A stretch of DNA of 64,000 bases from Cloeon dipterum (Eukaryota; Arthropoda; Insecta; Ephemeroptera; Baetidae), in NCBI RefSeq assembly GCF_949628265.1, contig NC_088790.1:16620545-16684544 (forward strand), given 5' to 3'. Every line of letters begins with the position of its first letter. The first letter of the stretch is position 1. This document shows positions 43,821 through 55,958 of this stretch, in pieces. Under the pieces are notes generated by a model. The model saw nothing but the letters and a program-made list of their open reading frames with translations. It was not told the origin of the DNA and ran no database searches. Both the position numbers and the translations under genes were made by a program.

Positions 43821-46800
43821 ATGGCGGAAGTGAAAAGAGAAGTTCTTGAAGAGGGCTTGCAGCATGGCTTTTGGCGTAGATTGGTAACAAGAAACAGGGG
43901 GATTACTAAAGGAGGAGTTGACGTGTATGTCTTTTCACCAGATGGCACAAGATTCAGGTAGAATTATTTTTTACTTAGCGCATTTGCAGAGATCAATAAA
44001 TGACCAATATTAACTAATTTCCTCTACCTTTTACCCAGGTCAAAGGTTGAACTTAGAGACTATTTGAGAGATTACAAAGGAGAGATGCCAGATGTAGATG
44101 AAGCATTCAAAAAACCTGCGCATGCACGAAGACCAAAGTTAATCAAGAGTGGAACTCTAAGGAAAAAATTGAAGCAAATGCAGCTCGTCTTCAAGGGAGA
44201 AGACACATACCAACTGGCGAACCACAAAGGCAAAAAACTGTCCACGAAGCAGGTGGACAAACTTGCTGGAGAGGTTGGATGGGGGATTGCCAAGGTGAAG
44301 CTCAAACTGATGGATCCTTCTAATCTGGCATCTAAAGATAACAAGACTATCAAACAAGAAGGTAAATACAGCCACAATTTGCGAGATTTGATTTGTTTAA
44401 AGGTATGGTTTATACAATATTTTCCAATAGTTTGCACAAATAAAGCACAGCTTTACTTTCAAACATTCATCTTAAACCAGCTATTAGAACGCACTCAGGA
44501 AAGTTCAATTTCTACATTGCTTTCCTGTCCAATTCTTGAATACATTTTCCTGATTTGTAATGTTCTTAGCTAAAACCCAAATTTCTGGTCCTGTTCTGGT
44601 TTCAAATTTTCCCCTTTTTTCATACTTATAACAGTGTTTTTAGTTTTTAACCATGTAAATTTACTGGTGGAACCAAATTGCCAGTTCGTAGAAGCTGATC
44701 AGTCATCTGTCACCCAAAATCCCGCAGCTGAGACTTTTTAAGGCAAAATTTATCTAGTGATATCTACAAACCACTCTTTGAGTACATTTTGCTCATAACT
44801 ATATCCTACCTGTGAAGCTACGCGTTTCATAAAAATTAATCTAAGAGACTGAGACTCTTAACTTCAAGAATATTCTTGGTAAAAGTAAACATACATAATA
44901 ATAATGCATTTATTGCAATTATAGCCATTACTGAAAAAATTCCTGATTAAAAATTTCTAGTCTTGCCAGGAAGAGCAGAAATTGAAGTTTTTATTTCCGG
45001 TTTTTGAATTCGCTGTCATGGAATGTCTCTATTTACAATTAGTTACATTAGCTTACATTCCCGCAATCAATTTCGTCACTTTTGGGATGAGACTTAAAGA
45101 TAAGGGCAATGAGAATTCAGTCTTAAATAATTTAATTAATGAAACTCAACTTAATGTTTCTAATGTAAAACCTTTACTTATAACTTTTCATAAGTAACTG
45201 CACTATGCCAATCCAATCCTTTTCCTGCCAGTGTGAGTCGTGAGACAATCCCTTAAGATCAAACAGTCTTAAATAATGCTTTATTTTGATGTTTTAATGA
45301 GTGCCTCATGTGCTGTTGAAACAGGAACGAGTCAAGATGGCGTCAAGAAGGAAGTTGCCAACAACTCACATGCAGAAATTCCCAAAGTGGGAAATGCAGG
45401 GTTGCAGCTCAAAAGATTGCATGGCACTGAGGATACCTCTGTAGGATTTTGGAACCTAGATCAAGTCGTCAAAAAAGAGACAAAAGAATTCAGCTTGACA
45501 GAAACTGGATTTATGACCCAAGAGGAACTTGATGCTCTTTTAGCCCAACGTAACAACTTTGAAATGGGTTAGCTTAGGGATTTAACTTGTTTTAAATATA
45601 ATCAGCGGTTTGTTTGACCTACAGAGCTTGTTGACAGTAACATATTTGCCAACCTTGAGGATTTTAGTGGGGGTGTTGAGGTACAAACTTCTGTAGTGGT
45701 AAACGGTGATGAACAGTTTGTGATTGTTGAGTTGCCGAGTCTTCCTGAAGGTAAAGATATCCACCCTCTAACTCTTGTATTGTTTGAATAAGTCCTGGAA
45801 ACTTAATACCAAATGCACATATATATTATCTACATTTTTTCCAGAAGGAGAGGACGTATCTAGTGGATCTGCTAATGACACGAGTCATCAGTCAGAGATA
45901 GCAGATGAAACAGAGAATGAGGCTGGGCAATTGGAAACAGAACAATTAAAGAAGACTGAGGAAGAGGGTGAGCAGTTATCAACCAACCAACAGACTGCCA
46001 AAAGGCCATTCGATGAAGGCAAGGCCAATGCTAAGCAGTTGGTCACTAAGTCAAAAAATGAGCCTTTAAAGAAGATAAGACGAGCGTCTGTTGACCCTTC
46101 CAAATGCGACTTTAAGTACAACTCGCCGCTTGAAATCAAAGAAGGTATTGTTGCACTTGTAAATCTGGATATATGGACCCTTTCAAAGCCAAAGCAACCT
46201 TTAGTGCTCCCACTGCTTAGAAGCCTGAAGTATGATTAATGCTTACAAGGTTCCATTTTGAACCCTGTCATAATGATGGAAACTGACATGGAAACTCCTA
46301 CGATTCTAAACCATTGATTTCTTGTAGCCTTTCCTGATGTGAACTACGTACAATGGGGGAAATTTTTGATTTGTCAACATAGGAGATTATTTGAAAATGT
46401 CACAAAAAAGTGTTAATTGATTCAAAAACATTTTTGTTTGGTATTTAAAATTTGGTTTGTTGATCCTGTTAAATGAGACTAATCGATTAGATAATCTTTT
46501 TTGACGTTAAGGAAAATTTTCTTGGCTTTCCATTGATAATAGTATTGTTAACATTTTCTGAAAGCTGTCCAAATTTTCTAGTTTTCCGAATTTGCACAGA
46601 AATTTTCTCTTATACCAAAAAGGTTACACAATTTCAGCAAACATCAAAGCCTAAGGTTTTCCTTGTGAGATTGATTTAAATTGTTTTGGTATTTATATTA
46701 CAGCCAACAGTTGTTGGTATTTTTGTAGTTCTTCCCCTTATTCAATGGTTTTTCCATTAGTTATTTCAGATGATGAGAGCAAGCAGGATGAAGTCAAGAG

Positions 46801-48165
46801 GAAGATAGATGTCTTCAGAGTCAGAGTAACTGACGTGAAGGAGAAATCTGCAAGTGACCTGTTAACAAGTTATTTGAATAATCAGGAGTACTTACAAATA
46901 AAGGGAAAGTCAAAAATAACGAATGCTGACACCAAGAAAGAAGATAGGGACAAGAAGAAAGCAGGTATCTTATGTTGTGATGCTACACTTAAAATTTAGA
47001 GAATTCAACCACAAAGTGCCGCCATACGTAAAATTTTGGAAGATAACAGTGAAAACTTCTGAAACAATTCAAATTTTAAATGGTTCTATAATTTTTGCGG
47101 AGACTATATCTGGTCTCTTTTAATTGAGCTTTGTGCTCATTTAGAACAAGTGTTAAGACAAAAACATTTATAGTGCATTATTGAGAGTATATTAAAATTG
47201 ATATGTACATTTTGGTTTTGTAAGCCATTCTTTGGTGTTTCTCCAATTTTTTTTATTTTTGGCAGAATGGAATATGAGAGATGAACCAACACCGAAAGAG
47301 AGGAGAAAGTTTGGCAGTCGCCTAGGGTACAGAAGCCGTCATGGACATTATTCAAGCCAAGTATATGGGGAGGTTGCTGATGCTGATGACAGAAAATCAA
47401 GGAAACTTAAACATGGTAGCAGCCAGAATCTGGTTTCTAAAAAGCATGATGACCCAAAGGTAGATAATGACAGGGTGGTTCAAAATGGCAAGCTCCATCA
47501 CAGCAGCAAATCGGACCACTCTAAACCAGCTCAAGAGGAGGGTTTGAAGAAACAAGTTGGAGTGAGTGCCGAGAAGAAGAGTGGCAGAAGTCTCTCTGAA
47601 GACCACAAGACCAAGACGAGACCAAGCACCCCAAAGCCACGTGAGAAAGTCGAAGGTGGAACAGAGCGGCACTTTCTGGACATCCAGATCCAGATCCCAT
47701 TGAAATCACCCTTCAACCTGATCTATGAGTCTCTAGCGACGCAGCCGTGGAAGGTCATTGTCTCATCGTATCTCGTTTCAAGACTGAACGCCTCCAAGGG
47801 TTATTGCATAGTGCGGAAGTTCTTTGACGAATTTTCCTCTTTAGATGAAATGGAAAACGTTGAAGCCCTCTTGAATTTCTTTACCGTAAGCCCTATTTTC
47901 ATGTTAAATTATTCCTAGTCTAATTTAAACATGTGAACAGGGAAAGAAGACTATTCCTGTTGCGGAGCGAGTCGCCCAAGAGTTGCGACTGATAGCAGAG
48001 ACCTTGAAAGACAAATCAGTTACGTCGTTGATGGATGTTCCTTGTATTGAAAAGTACACCATTGAGGTATTCCAAATCTTCTGTGTTGGTGATTGGACCA
48101 AAATCCAGCCTGAGAGCTATGACTTGGAATGCTATGTCGAGTGGAGGCGACAGCAGCAGCTGTAA
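43821..48165 (+). CDS. MBD4: MBD4-like protein: methyl-CpG-binding domain plus HhH glycosylase-like domain
   Basis: In vertebrates MBD4 binds methylated CpG and removes T or U from G mismatches. Exons: 43821-43957, 44039-44361, 45325-45567, 45625-45750, 45845-46144, 46770-46964, 47266-47885, 47941-48165; 722 aa, longer than human (580). The MBD is at about residues 10-75 (GFWRRLVTRN...GGVDVYVFSPDGTRFRSKVELRDYL), with the Arg, Asp and FRSK positions that read methyl-CpG. A Lys-rich segment follows, then a long acidic/basic low-complexity linker. The C-terminal domain (about 590-722) matches MBD4 glycosylase: PWKVIVSSYLVSRLNASKG and KYTIEVFQIFCVGDW. Aligned to human KYGNDSYRIFC, the catalytic Asp560 position is Glu690 here, and the preceding GN is also changed. 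Activity is therefore uncertain; binding to methylated DNA remains likely. ATTAAA follows at 48305. Confidence 0.88.
46320..46575 (+). repeat. Dispersed repeat, copy in an MBD4 intron
   Basis: Shares GTAGCCTTTCCTGATGTGAA and downstream words with 17235-17530. It occupies much of intron 46145-46769. Confidence 0.5.
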
Positions 48166-48304
48166 TTTGCAGTTGGTGGAGCTGGTCAAGGTCAAAACTT
48201 TTTCTTCGGGTTGACTTCAAAATATTTTCACAGCCAATTTTACAAACTGTTAACCTTAAAATGTAAGACGAGCTTTGTGCCTGTTACCTTGAGCGCGCTC
48301 ATGT

Positions 48305-48310
48305 ATTAAA
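48305..48310 (+). terminator. Candidate poly(A) signal of MBD4
   Basis: ATTAAA 140 nt after the stop codon, the first common variant signal seen. Confidence 0.4.
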
Positions 48311-49857
48311 GACAAGAATTTTAGGAATGAAGGTCACAAATAATAACACTTTCGTAATTCTGACGTTTTACAAGCTTTGCAGGTAGGTGCTGATGAAACA
48401 ATGCCATTTAAGAAATATTTTGTTAACTATTGTAAATCATAATCAGATTTCGACATGGTGCGCTAGAAGAAAGTCCAACGGACTGATTGAATTGCCATAT
48501 AATTATTATTGTTGATGGAAAAGTTAAATTAAATTGAAAATGAAAACAATTTCATTCTGTTTGTTTTTCAGGAAAATGTTACAGTTATATCCAAATTCAA
48601 ATAACAATATTCAAGTATTTATGGAAACTTAGAATTTGACTTGAATTTTCAAATTAGGATAGAGTATCCAACGAATTAAGAGACAGTACCAGGAAATAAG
48701 TTTTTGATTTAGTTTGTGATTTACTGAGCTCCAGGGGTTGAAAACTTGAAGGAATGTTAATATATAATGGTAAAAATCTAAGATTGAAGCCAAGTTTTGT
48801 TCAATTGTGTGGTATACTCAATTTGATAAGACGGGAAGATTGGTGGTTGGCTGATTTTTGTTTCCCTGAAAAGTCCCTAGATTGAAGACCTTAGCTGGAC
48901 AATTTGCAAACGGCTCATTAACGGATCGAGATAACGTTTTTAAATTCTGAACCGACAGTTCGGTCACGCTTGTCTATTTTTGACATAAAACGTTCACAAA
49001 CATTTTTTTACTGTTATGTTGGTGCAAATTACATGTAACTAAATGCTATAAAATTTTGTTCTTTGGGTTCTTTGTAGGAAAAATAAGAAATTCCATCAGC
49101 TTTTAAGATATTTTTTAGCTTTTAAGATTTAAAAGCCTGGAATGAAACAATGGGAAATATTAATATTTTTCCGATTTTTTCATGATTAATCTGTATTGTG
49201 CAAAACCTTTTTAAAATCGAAATTTAACTTTTCGAACTTTTGGGCCCCTAATATCATTGAATCGTAATATTTCTACCTGATGTGCGTGTTTTATTATGAA
49301 AGGCTACACGAATAAACTGAATGTGCCGAAAATTTGAAAGTTTCATTGTTAAATTAGAGAGACAAGTAATTATGATGAGAAAGAAGTAATTTTGATTGAT
49401 TCCGTCCTTTGCTTCAAAACTCGCGCGAATTGCAGTTACTAATGCGCTTACTCCAATCAAATTCAGTCCTTGCCCAGAGGGGAGGAGCAAAACTTAAACT
49501 GTTTATGTACATTTATTCATCTAGTATATCGTTGTAGGCGTAGTATCATACCGTGTGCTGTGAATTGGAACATAGAACACCTTTGGAGTCAGGATCATTC
49601 AAGTAGGTATAATATATCATAACACTAATTTATCATAGTTTTAAATTTTGGGTCAAATTTTGCAAAGTATGAACTTACCCTCACAATCAGGCGAGATGGC
49701 GCTTTGTCTTCTGGTCAAACACTAAAAAAAATTTTTTTAGTAATTATTTCCTTTGCTGTGTCCTGACAGGGCAGCAAAAAATATTCATATTGGCCTTGAG
49801 AAGGTCCATCCTTATGATGGCTGAAGAGTGAAAACTGCTGGTGGCAAGTTATCGGAG
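48311..49857. other. Intergenic region and ZC3H10 5' flank
   Basis: No gene supported. A CCTGACAG acceptor at about 49770 probably opens the coding exon of the next gene. A five-codon upstream ORF (ATG ATG GCT GAA GAG TGA) at 49814 lies in its leader. Confidence 0.4.
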
Positions 49858-51415
49858 ATGTCAGTTCGTCTGGAGGAAGGCCCAAGCAATTCTTCTGCTA
49901 GATACGACATGATTTGCCGAGACTTCCTGCGCAATACCTGCCGCAGAGGCAAGCGCTGCAAGTTCCAGCACTCGATGGCCACTGAAGAGGCGAACAACAA
50001 CAGCAGCTCACAGATCCTCTTCTGCCACGACTTCCAAAACAAAGGCTGCCCCAGAAGCAACTGCCGCTTCGTCCATTGCAGCAGGGACGAGGAGGAGACC
50101 TACCGAGAGACGGGCCGGCTGCCCTTAACCGCAACCATCTCCGCACACGTCCAGGGTCTCATGCCACCTGATATGCTCCAAGGTGCAGGCCCGTTTTTCT
50201 CGGCTCCCAAGTTATTCATCTCTGCTTTTTCCAATCAATAATTTCTCCTAATTTCTCTCTTTTCGATCGCTGTTAAAACTACTAAAAATCTCAGGAATTT
50301 AATTTGTTTTTTTTGTGTGATAATATTAGTTCTTTTTATTGAGCCGCAAAATAATTACTTTCTGCTTCATTTCTCTTCAGTTCACGTATTTTTATATAAA
50401 TTAATGAGCAAAGCAATTGCCAACAAAATGAATAAAAAGATTGATATATAGCAAACCACTAAAAATAATTCTTTAATCTCGTCCCTGTTTTTCAATTGAT
50501 ATTTTACTTATTTATACTCGTCAGAAATTGCAACTTTTTGATAATAATAAAATTATTGTATACCATAGGAGAGCCTCCTGTTTGCACTGAATATCTGAGG
50601 GGCTGCTGCCGACGGTACCGGGAGTGCAAGTACCGCCACCTGACCCCAGCCCAGGTCATGCAGCTGTCGACAGAGCCGTTAGTGAAGCGCAAGAGGTACT
50701 CTGACGAGGTGGAGGCTCGCATCGCCCTCCTGCAGGACGAGAACTTGGACCTCAAACGCATGCTTGATGAGCTGCGTCGACAGGTGGACACGCTGGCCGC
50801 AACCAATGAGGTGCTTCTTGAACAAAATGCTCGACTGAGGATGAAACCGTCCGCAGCTGCTGTCGTATCACTACCGGCTGTCACCATCACCAACTCTTCT
50901 GACGGGCCTCCGGTCACCATTGCGACAGCTGTCGCCCCAGGATCAGTGACTCAAGTATGTTTTAATAAGCTAAGCCGAAATTATCATATAAGAATCTTTC
51001 ACACAGTAAAGTGTCTTTTTTCCATAAATGAATTTAAGCATAGTTTTTGGCGCACTGAGATTAAAAATGGAACTTTTGTTTTCCTTTGTGTTCTTGCAGA
51101 GTTTCAAACGGAATTGTACACTAATGCAATTTTTAGCATGATTAAGGACGAAAATATGCTCAAAGAGATTAAATTTTCTCAGTGAATGAGATTCCAAAAT
51201 AAAATTATTTCTAAAAAACGCAATTAATTTTCTTTCAGGTTTCCCTGGCCACGGCAGGCATTTCCATCGCTCCTCCTGTTGTGACAGTGGCCCAAACATT
51301 GGCTGGCAACGCCACGACGCCCGTGTCCCAAGCTCTGCCCATCACCATCAGCGGCACTACCTCGTCTCTCGTTCCATATCCAATAGTTACTCACGTCCAC
51401 AGGCCTGCACCATAG
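49858..51415 (+). CDS. ZC3H10: CCCH zinc-finger RNA-binding protein, ZC3H10-like
   Basis: Exons 49858-50182, 50569-50954 and 51239-51415 give 295 aa. Three CCCH fingers are visible: CRDFLRNTCRRGKRCKFQH, CHDFQNKGCPRSNCRFVH and CTEYLRGCCRRYRECKYRH. The sequence then follows ZC3H10 with a leucine-rich coiled coil (about 158-203, EARIALLQDENLDLKRMLDE) and a Val/Thr/Ala/Pro-rich tail ending VTHVHRPAP. In vertebrates ZC3H10 is an RNA-binding regulator linked to mitochondrial function and microRNA processing; the role here is inferred. The start is the first in-frame ATG after an in-frame TGA at 49822. It is shorter than human ZC3H10 (434 aa), mainly in the tail. Signals ATTAAA near 51590 and AATAAA near 51738 could end the transcript. 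Confidence 0.9.
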
Positions 51416-51945
51416 TCAGATAGTTCAAATCCATTCCACACTGGACTTTCACCTTTCACTTCGGTTAGTCTTAAGATACTGATACATATATATAGGAATA
51501 TAAGAGGTGTGTCACTTTCTTTGTTTTACATTTTTTTTTGCAAGATTTTGTGATAAAGCAGCACATCTGGTGTCTTCAAATTACACAATTATTAAACAAT
51601 ACTTCGAATGACATTTTTTAATTTTTGAAAAACCTAACCCTGTTTTAGCAACAATCTTACTGTGCTTGAAAAAGAAAAAAACGGGATTTTGTAGAAGGCG
51701 GCTAGCAATTTTTATTTGCTAAAAATTAGATCAGAAACAATAAATTTAATTTGACATAGAGCAATTATTGAGGAAAGGGAAAATGTAATTAATGAGAAGG
51801 GCCTGCCTATCTAGCGAGCAATTTGGCAATGGTTAAAAAATATTTTGCCCTTTACGACTATTGGAGGGTTTCAGTGGTGAAAGAGAGAGGCAGCCAGAAA
51901 GGTTTGGCGCTGTTCATGCAGTGGCCATAGTTTCAACTACGAGAC
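51416..51945. other. ZC3H10 3' flank and SDF4 5' flank
   Basis: Short spacer with candidate ZC3H10 poly(A) signals. The SDF4 start region begins at its right end. No separate gene seen. Confidence 0.5.
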
Positions 51946-54254
51946 ATGGCGCTCTTGATGGGCCCTTTGTGGCCCACTTTCCTTGAGAAAACCCTTTTTC
52001 CAGACCCAAAATGTAATTTTTAACGTGAAAATCCGACTTGTTTTCATTCCCATCTTCATTGCTAGGAAAATTTTCCGGATTTTGCCGCGTTTGGGCTTGG
52101 AAACGCGCTCGAAACGTCGACTGCTGCTAGTCATTGGCATTTACATTGGCTTGCTGGGTTTGGTTTGGCTGGCGCAGATTCCCCTCAAGCCGTCGTACAA
52201 GACACAAATCCACAACAGGCTCTCGGACGCTTTGAAGGAGCAGCTGAGGAAGCCGGATAGAAAGCCAGAGAAAAAAACGGAGGCCCTCCTCTCAGACCCC
52301 CGCGACACGAGTCAGCCGGAGAAGCTTATCAAAACAATATTTTCTAGGTAACCTTTTCAACTGCGAGCTCCGCAACTTGAGATTAATATATACGGTCCTT
52401 TTTCTAGGGTTGACCGTGATCATGACAACTTGATCAGTCTGGTTGAACTTGTTAGTTGGATCAATCTAAAAATCCAGCACCACATATCGCTCGCCCTGAA
52501 GGAGAATTTCCTCATGTTCACTATGGTTGACAGCAACCCAAGAAATGGTATATATAGCATTTTAAGTTCCAATAGCGTAAATATTATTTGATCTTTAAAA
52601 TGCGTTCCCAGGTCTCGTATCCTGGGAAGAGTACCACCACTACTTCCTAAAGAAGCATGGGGTGAACGACACTTACATAAAAAACCACGACAAGAAACAT
52701 AGAGGACTTGTGAGGTCAATTAAAGGTATTAATTTGTTCCTTGTTACCAAATTAATTTATTAGTATGGAGAGTGCACCTAATAATAAGAAAAAATTTCCA
52801 TCCCACTCAATTCTAAATTAGATAAAAAATGAACCTATAATTATTCCGTTATTTGAGGATTCTGGGTTTAAATCTCATACTTTGGAGACTTTCTGTGGCT
52901 TCAAAATAAGCAACAATAGGTCAAGTTTAAAATCTTGAAAATTCTTATCTAGATTGACAAACTTTTCTCATTTGAATAACATAATTTTAAAAACTAATAC
53001 AAAAAACTGTGCAAATCTGGAGAGTTTATGAGTTTATTTGCAACTTTAAGATCGTTTTAAAAATTGACTTCTATCAAGGTTATGCAACCCGCAAAATATA
53101 ATACACCATATATAAAGTTTGATTTTATGATAATGATGAAATCCAACTACTATACTATAGCAGTTCGAAATTTTTCTAAATTTTTAATTTTAAATACGGC
53201 GGCTAATAATTTTTATCTATCACAAAATCTAATGACGGCGAAAAACCCCCATAACTAAATCGTGATTGTATGTATTTTAGAGACAATAATGAAAGAAAAA
53301 CGGGCTTGGTCTGAAGCAGCCCGGTCTGACCCTTCGTATTTAAATGTGGACGAGTTCTTGGCATTTCGCCATCCAGAATCAAGTCACTCAACCATCATGC
53401 AGTTAGTGGAGGAGCTACTAGACAAGTTTGATAGAGATGGAGACGACACCCTTACTGAAACAGAGTACGCCAGTCTCAGGTCGGAGGGCGACCTGGAGCA
53501 TGAGGCTGAGGAACTACGGCAAGGAGAGGGCGAGAGGAGGACAGAGTTTCGGCAACTCATTGACAAAAATCATGACGGAAAGGCAGATCGAAATGAACTT
53601 CTGGTAATAACCAAATAATGTATATATACTGCACAAATTATTTCAATTGCATGAATATTCAGCCTTGCATTACATTCAAATGGTTAACTTGGGTTTCACC
53701 CACAGCTGATAACTTTTAAATTTGTTTTAAAAAGGCTCTTTAAAATTTTACCATCGAATTTTTTTAATGGTTTAAACGAAGTCATTTTAATTTTTAGAAA
53801 TATATAAAAGCGTGGTCAACTTGGAAGCCTGACATTTTTTCGGTCATTTGTCTTGGATTAAAAATACATTAAATATCTATTGATCAGAATAACCAAATTC
53901 TTGCCAATTTTCTATAAAAAAACTAGGCCTTCGTAAAAGAGATATCAAATGTGTGAAACCCAATGAAAAAGAAACCAAAATTTTGCTGATCAAAATTGTT
54001 TCAGCGTTGAAAAAAAGAACAAAGTCAGATGTTCTTAACTGCAGTCTCATTTTCTTTGTCGTTTTGTTTTCATTCAGGTGTACATCGACCCACGGAACCC
54101 TCGGCACGCGAGAGATGAGGCGGAAACGTTAGTTATGTTGGCAGACGTGAACAAGGACGGTTACCTGTCCCTACCAGAGGTTCTCAACAAAATCGACCTG
54201 TTCCTTTCAAGCAAAATGATCAACGCCGCCAAGAGTTTCCATGACGATTTCTAG
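51946..54254 (+). CDS. SDF4: Cab45/SDF4-like EF-hand calcium-binding protein (CREC family)
   Basis: Golgi-lumen Ca2+-binding protein of the CREC family, involved in sorting secretory cargo in vertebrates. Secure exons: about 52066-52347, 52408-52547, 52612-52725, 53281-53603, 54078-54254. EF-hand loops: DRDHDNLISLVE, DSNPRNGLVSWEE, a degenerate one around DPSYLNVDEFLAF, DRDGDDTLTETEY, DKNHDGKADRNEL and DVNKDGYLSLPEV. The C-terminus FHDDF matches the family's HEEF-type end. A hydrophobic signal or anchor (LLLVIGIYIGLLGLVWLA) precedes the EF-hands. The N-terminus is unresolved. The frame has no ATG before 52066. The best upstream ATG (51946) needs a splice, either across 52013-52129 in phase 1 or from a weak donor at 51969. 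A strong 53-nt intron at 52013-52065 would create a stop. Coordinates of the 5' end are provisional. Confidence 0.85.
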
Positions 54255-54872
54255 TTAAGGACAACCTATTTTTTACCCAATTCAGTTTTTGTGAAGCATC
54301 GCAGTGATTAGAGACAGCCAAAACGTGTCTCTGACCAAACCATGACAAAAATAACATAGCTGTCCAAGTCCCTGAAAGTCAGCCGTGCCATTACTTACGT
54401 AAGCGATGTAACAAATCGAAATGCTTCCATTTTTTAATGTCGTATGCAATACATTCCTAAATACTCACGTGCGAGATTGCAATATTTTACGTTTTTACTG
54501 CTGTATTTTTTAGTAAAACTTTGATTGTATATTGATGGTTGTGAACAGTTCAATGTATTCTTAATTACGTGGACAATGTTAGCGGAATTGGAAGGTGGAA
54601 AAACCATTCCATGAGAAACAATTTGTACCGGCAGCTTACGAGTCAATTATTAGTGATACAAAAGTTGAATTTTTCCCCTAGGAATATCTGCTCTATTTTT
54701 AATCCTTTCATTCCTCCTTAATTTGGCACTATGATATAGGTCAAGCTGTTGGATTCTTAGATCCAGGTTTTCCACACACGCGATTGTCGAGAGAGATGAA
54801 TTTCATTCCAGTAAGATGTGTTTAATGTGATTCTTCTTTATATATATTTTTATCATTTGGTTGTGATATTTT

Positions 54873-54878
54873 AATAAA
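54873..54878 (+). terminator. Candidate poly(A) signal of SDF4
   Basis: AATAAA 619 nt after the SDF4 stop and 68 nt before the stop of the convergent gene, so the two 3' ends nearly touch or overlap. Confidence 0.45.
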
Positions 54879-54945
54879 TTGGCTTTTCAAGCTATTTGGA
54901 TTTATGGAGAATTGAATTTCAATCACACGCAATAAAAAAACTCTG

Positions 54946-55958
54946 TTAGTGACAATTTGGAGAATGGAAATTCAAAGGTGAGGAATCTAATGCAGAGACC
55001 ATCAGTTCATCCTCATCAATGCAACTGCGGTAGTGAGGGCTTGCGGGGGACATCAGTCGGAGAGAGCTCAGCGCTGGGGTTAAGGACGTGCTGCTCTGTG
55101 CGGCGACTCTGGCCACTGGAGTTTTTGGGGCGATCAAGTTGTGAGCGCCTAACATTGTATAAATAAAGATATTTCACGGCTAAATAACGACTGTGGAAAC
55201 AATATTCACCTGCGATTTGAGGCATGAGAATAGGAGATTCCATGGGGTATCTCCTCTTTGGTGTGCACATAGGAGACTTTTCAAAGTGGATTAATGGCCT
55301 TGGACTTGCAGGAGCCCTCGCAGCTGGCTCAGTTTTGGCAGATGAGGTACTCGGCTGCACAGGCATAGACATTGAACTGAAATATTTTTAACATACATAC
55401 AACATGAATATAAAACTCCCTTAAAATTTGCTTTTGAAAAAAATTCCCAAACTGCATGAAAAAATTGAAATCTTTTTTTAAGTTCACCTCATTGCAGTAA
55501 TATTTTGTAGATTTTCAAAGGCTCTGTGTTGGAGAAGCTCCATCTTAGTACTGATAAAGTAGCCACACCGAGGGTGGCCGCAAATCAGGGGTAGGTGCGT
55601 CTCAAGGTGGTTGAGGACTTCCATCTCATCATAATGCTTAACTAGGCAGATTGGGCAAGTGACTGTCGGAGGGTGAGCCTCCCTTTCGTGCTGTTCGCGT
55701 CCTCTCACACTGCAGAGCACTCTCTTGCACACCCTGCACGTGTGCTGCAGAAGTATAAAACGGTTCATAAAATATAAGCTCATCTCTCTTATAGATAATA
55801 TATGTTTATCTCAATACTAATAGCATCAATTGGACGGAATGAAAATAAAAATTACACTCATAAATTAAGAGATATTATTATTATTACTTTTTATGTACTT
55901 TTTATTAAAATTGAGGTTTAAAAAAAGAAACTCTTACCCCTTCAGGAAATGGCCACAT
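54946..55958 (-). CDS. Small C2H2 zinc-finger protein, unrecognised
   Basis: Exons 55938-55958, 55488-55744, 55210-55376 and 54946-55148 join in phase to 215 aa starting MWPFPEG. Two complete C2H2 fingers (CRVCKRVLCSVRGREQH...H and CPICLVKHYDEMEVLNHLETH) are followed by a degenerate third (CGHPRCGYFISTKMELLQH, last ligand not evident). The C-terminal half is Ser/Pro-rich, with a CTPKRRYPMESP stretch that suits a nuclear signal and proline-directed phosphorylation, and ends HSPNCH. No orthologue is recognised. Adjacent fingers suggest nucleic-acid or protein binding. The very short first exon could be preceded by more 5' coding sequence. The gene is convergent with SDF4, with only 691 nt between stop codons. 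Confidence 0.65.

Noticed and set aside
44072-44437. Minus-strand ORF of 121 codons opposite MBD4 exon 2
   Set aside because: It is the complement of a well-supported coding exon and shows only hydrophobic shadow sequence.
49828-49857. Extension of ZC3H10 upstream to GTG at 49828
   Set aside because: It needs a non-ATG start. An in-frame TGA precedes it, and the ATG at 49858 is the first usable start.
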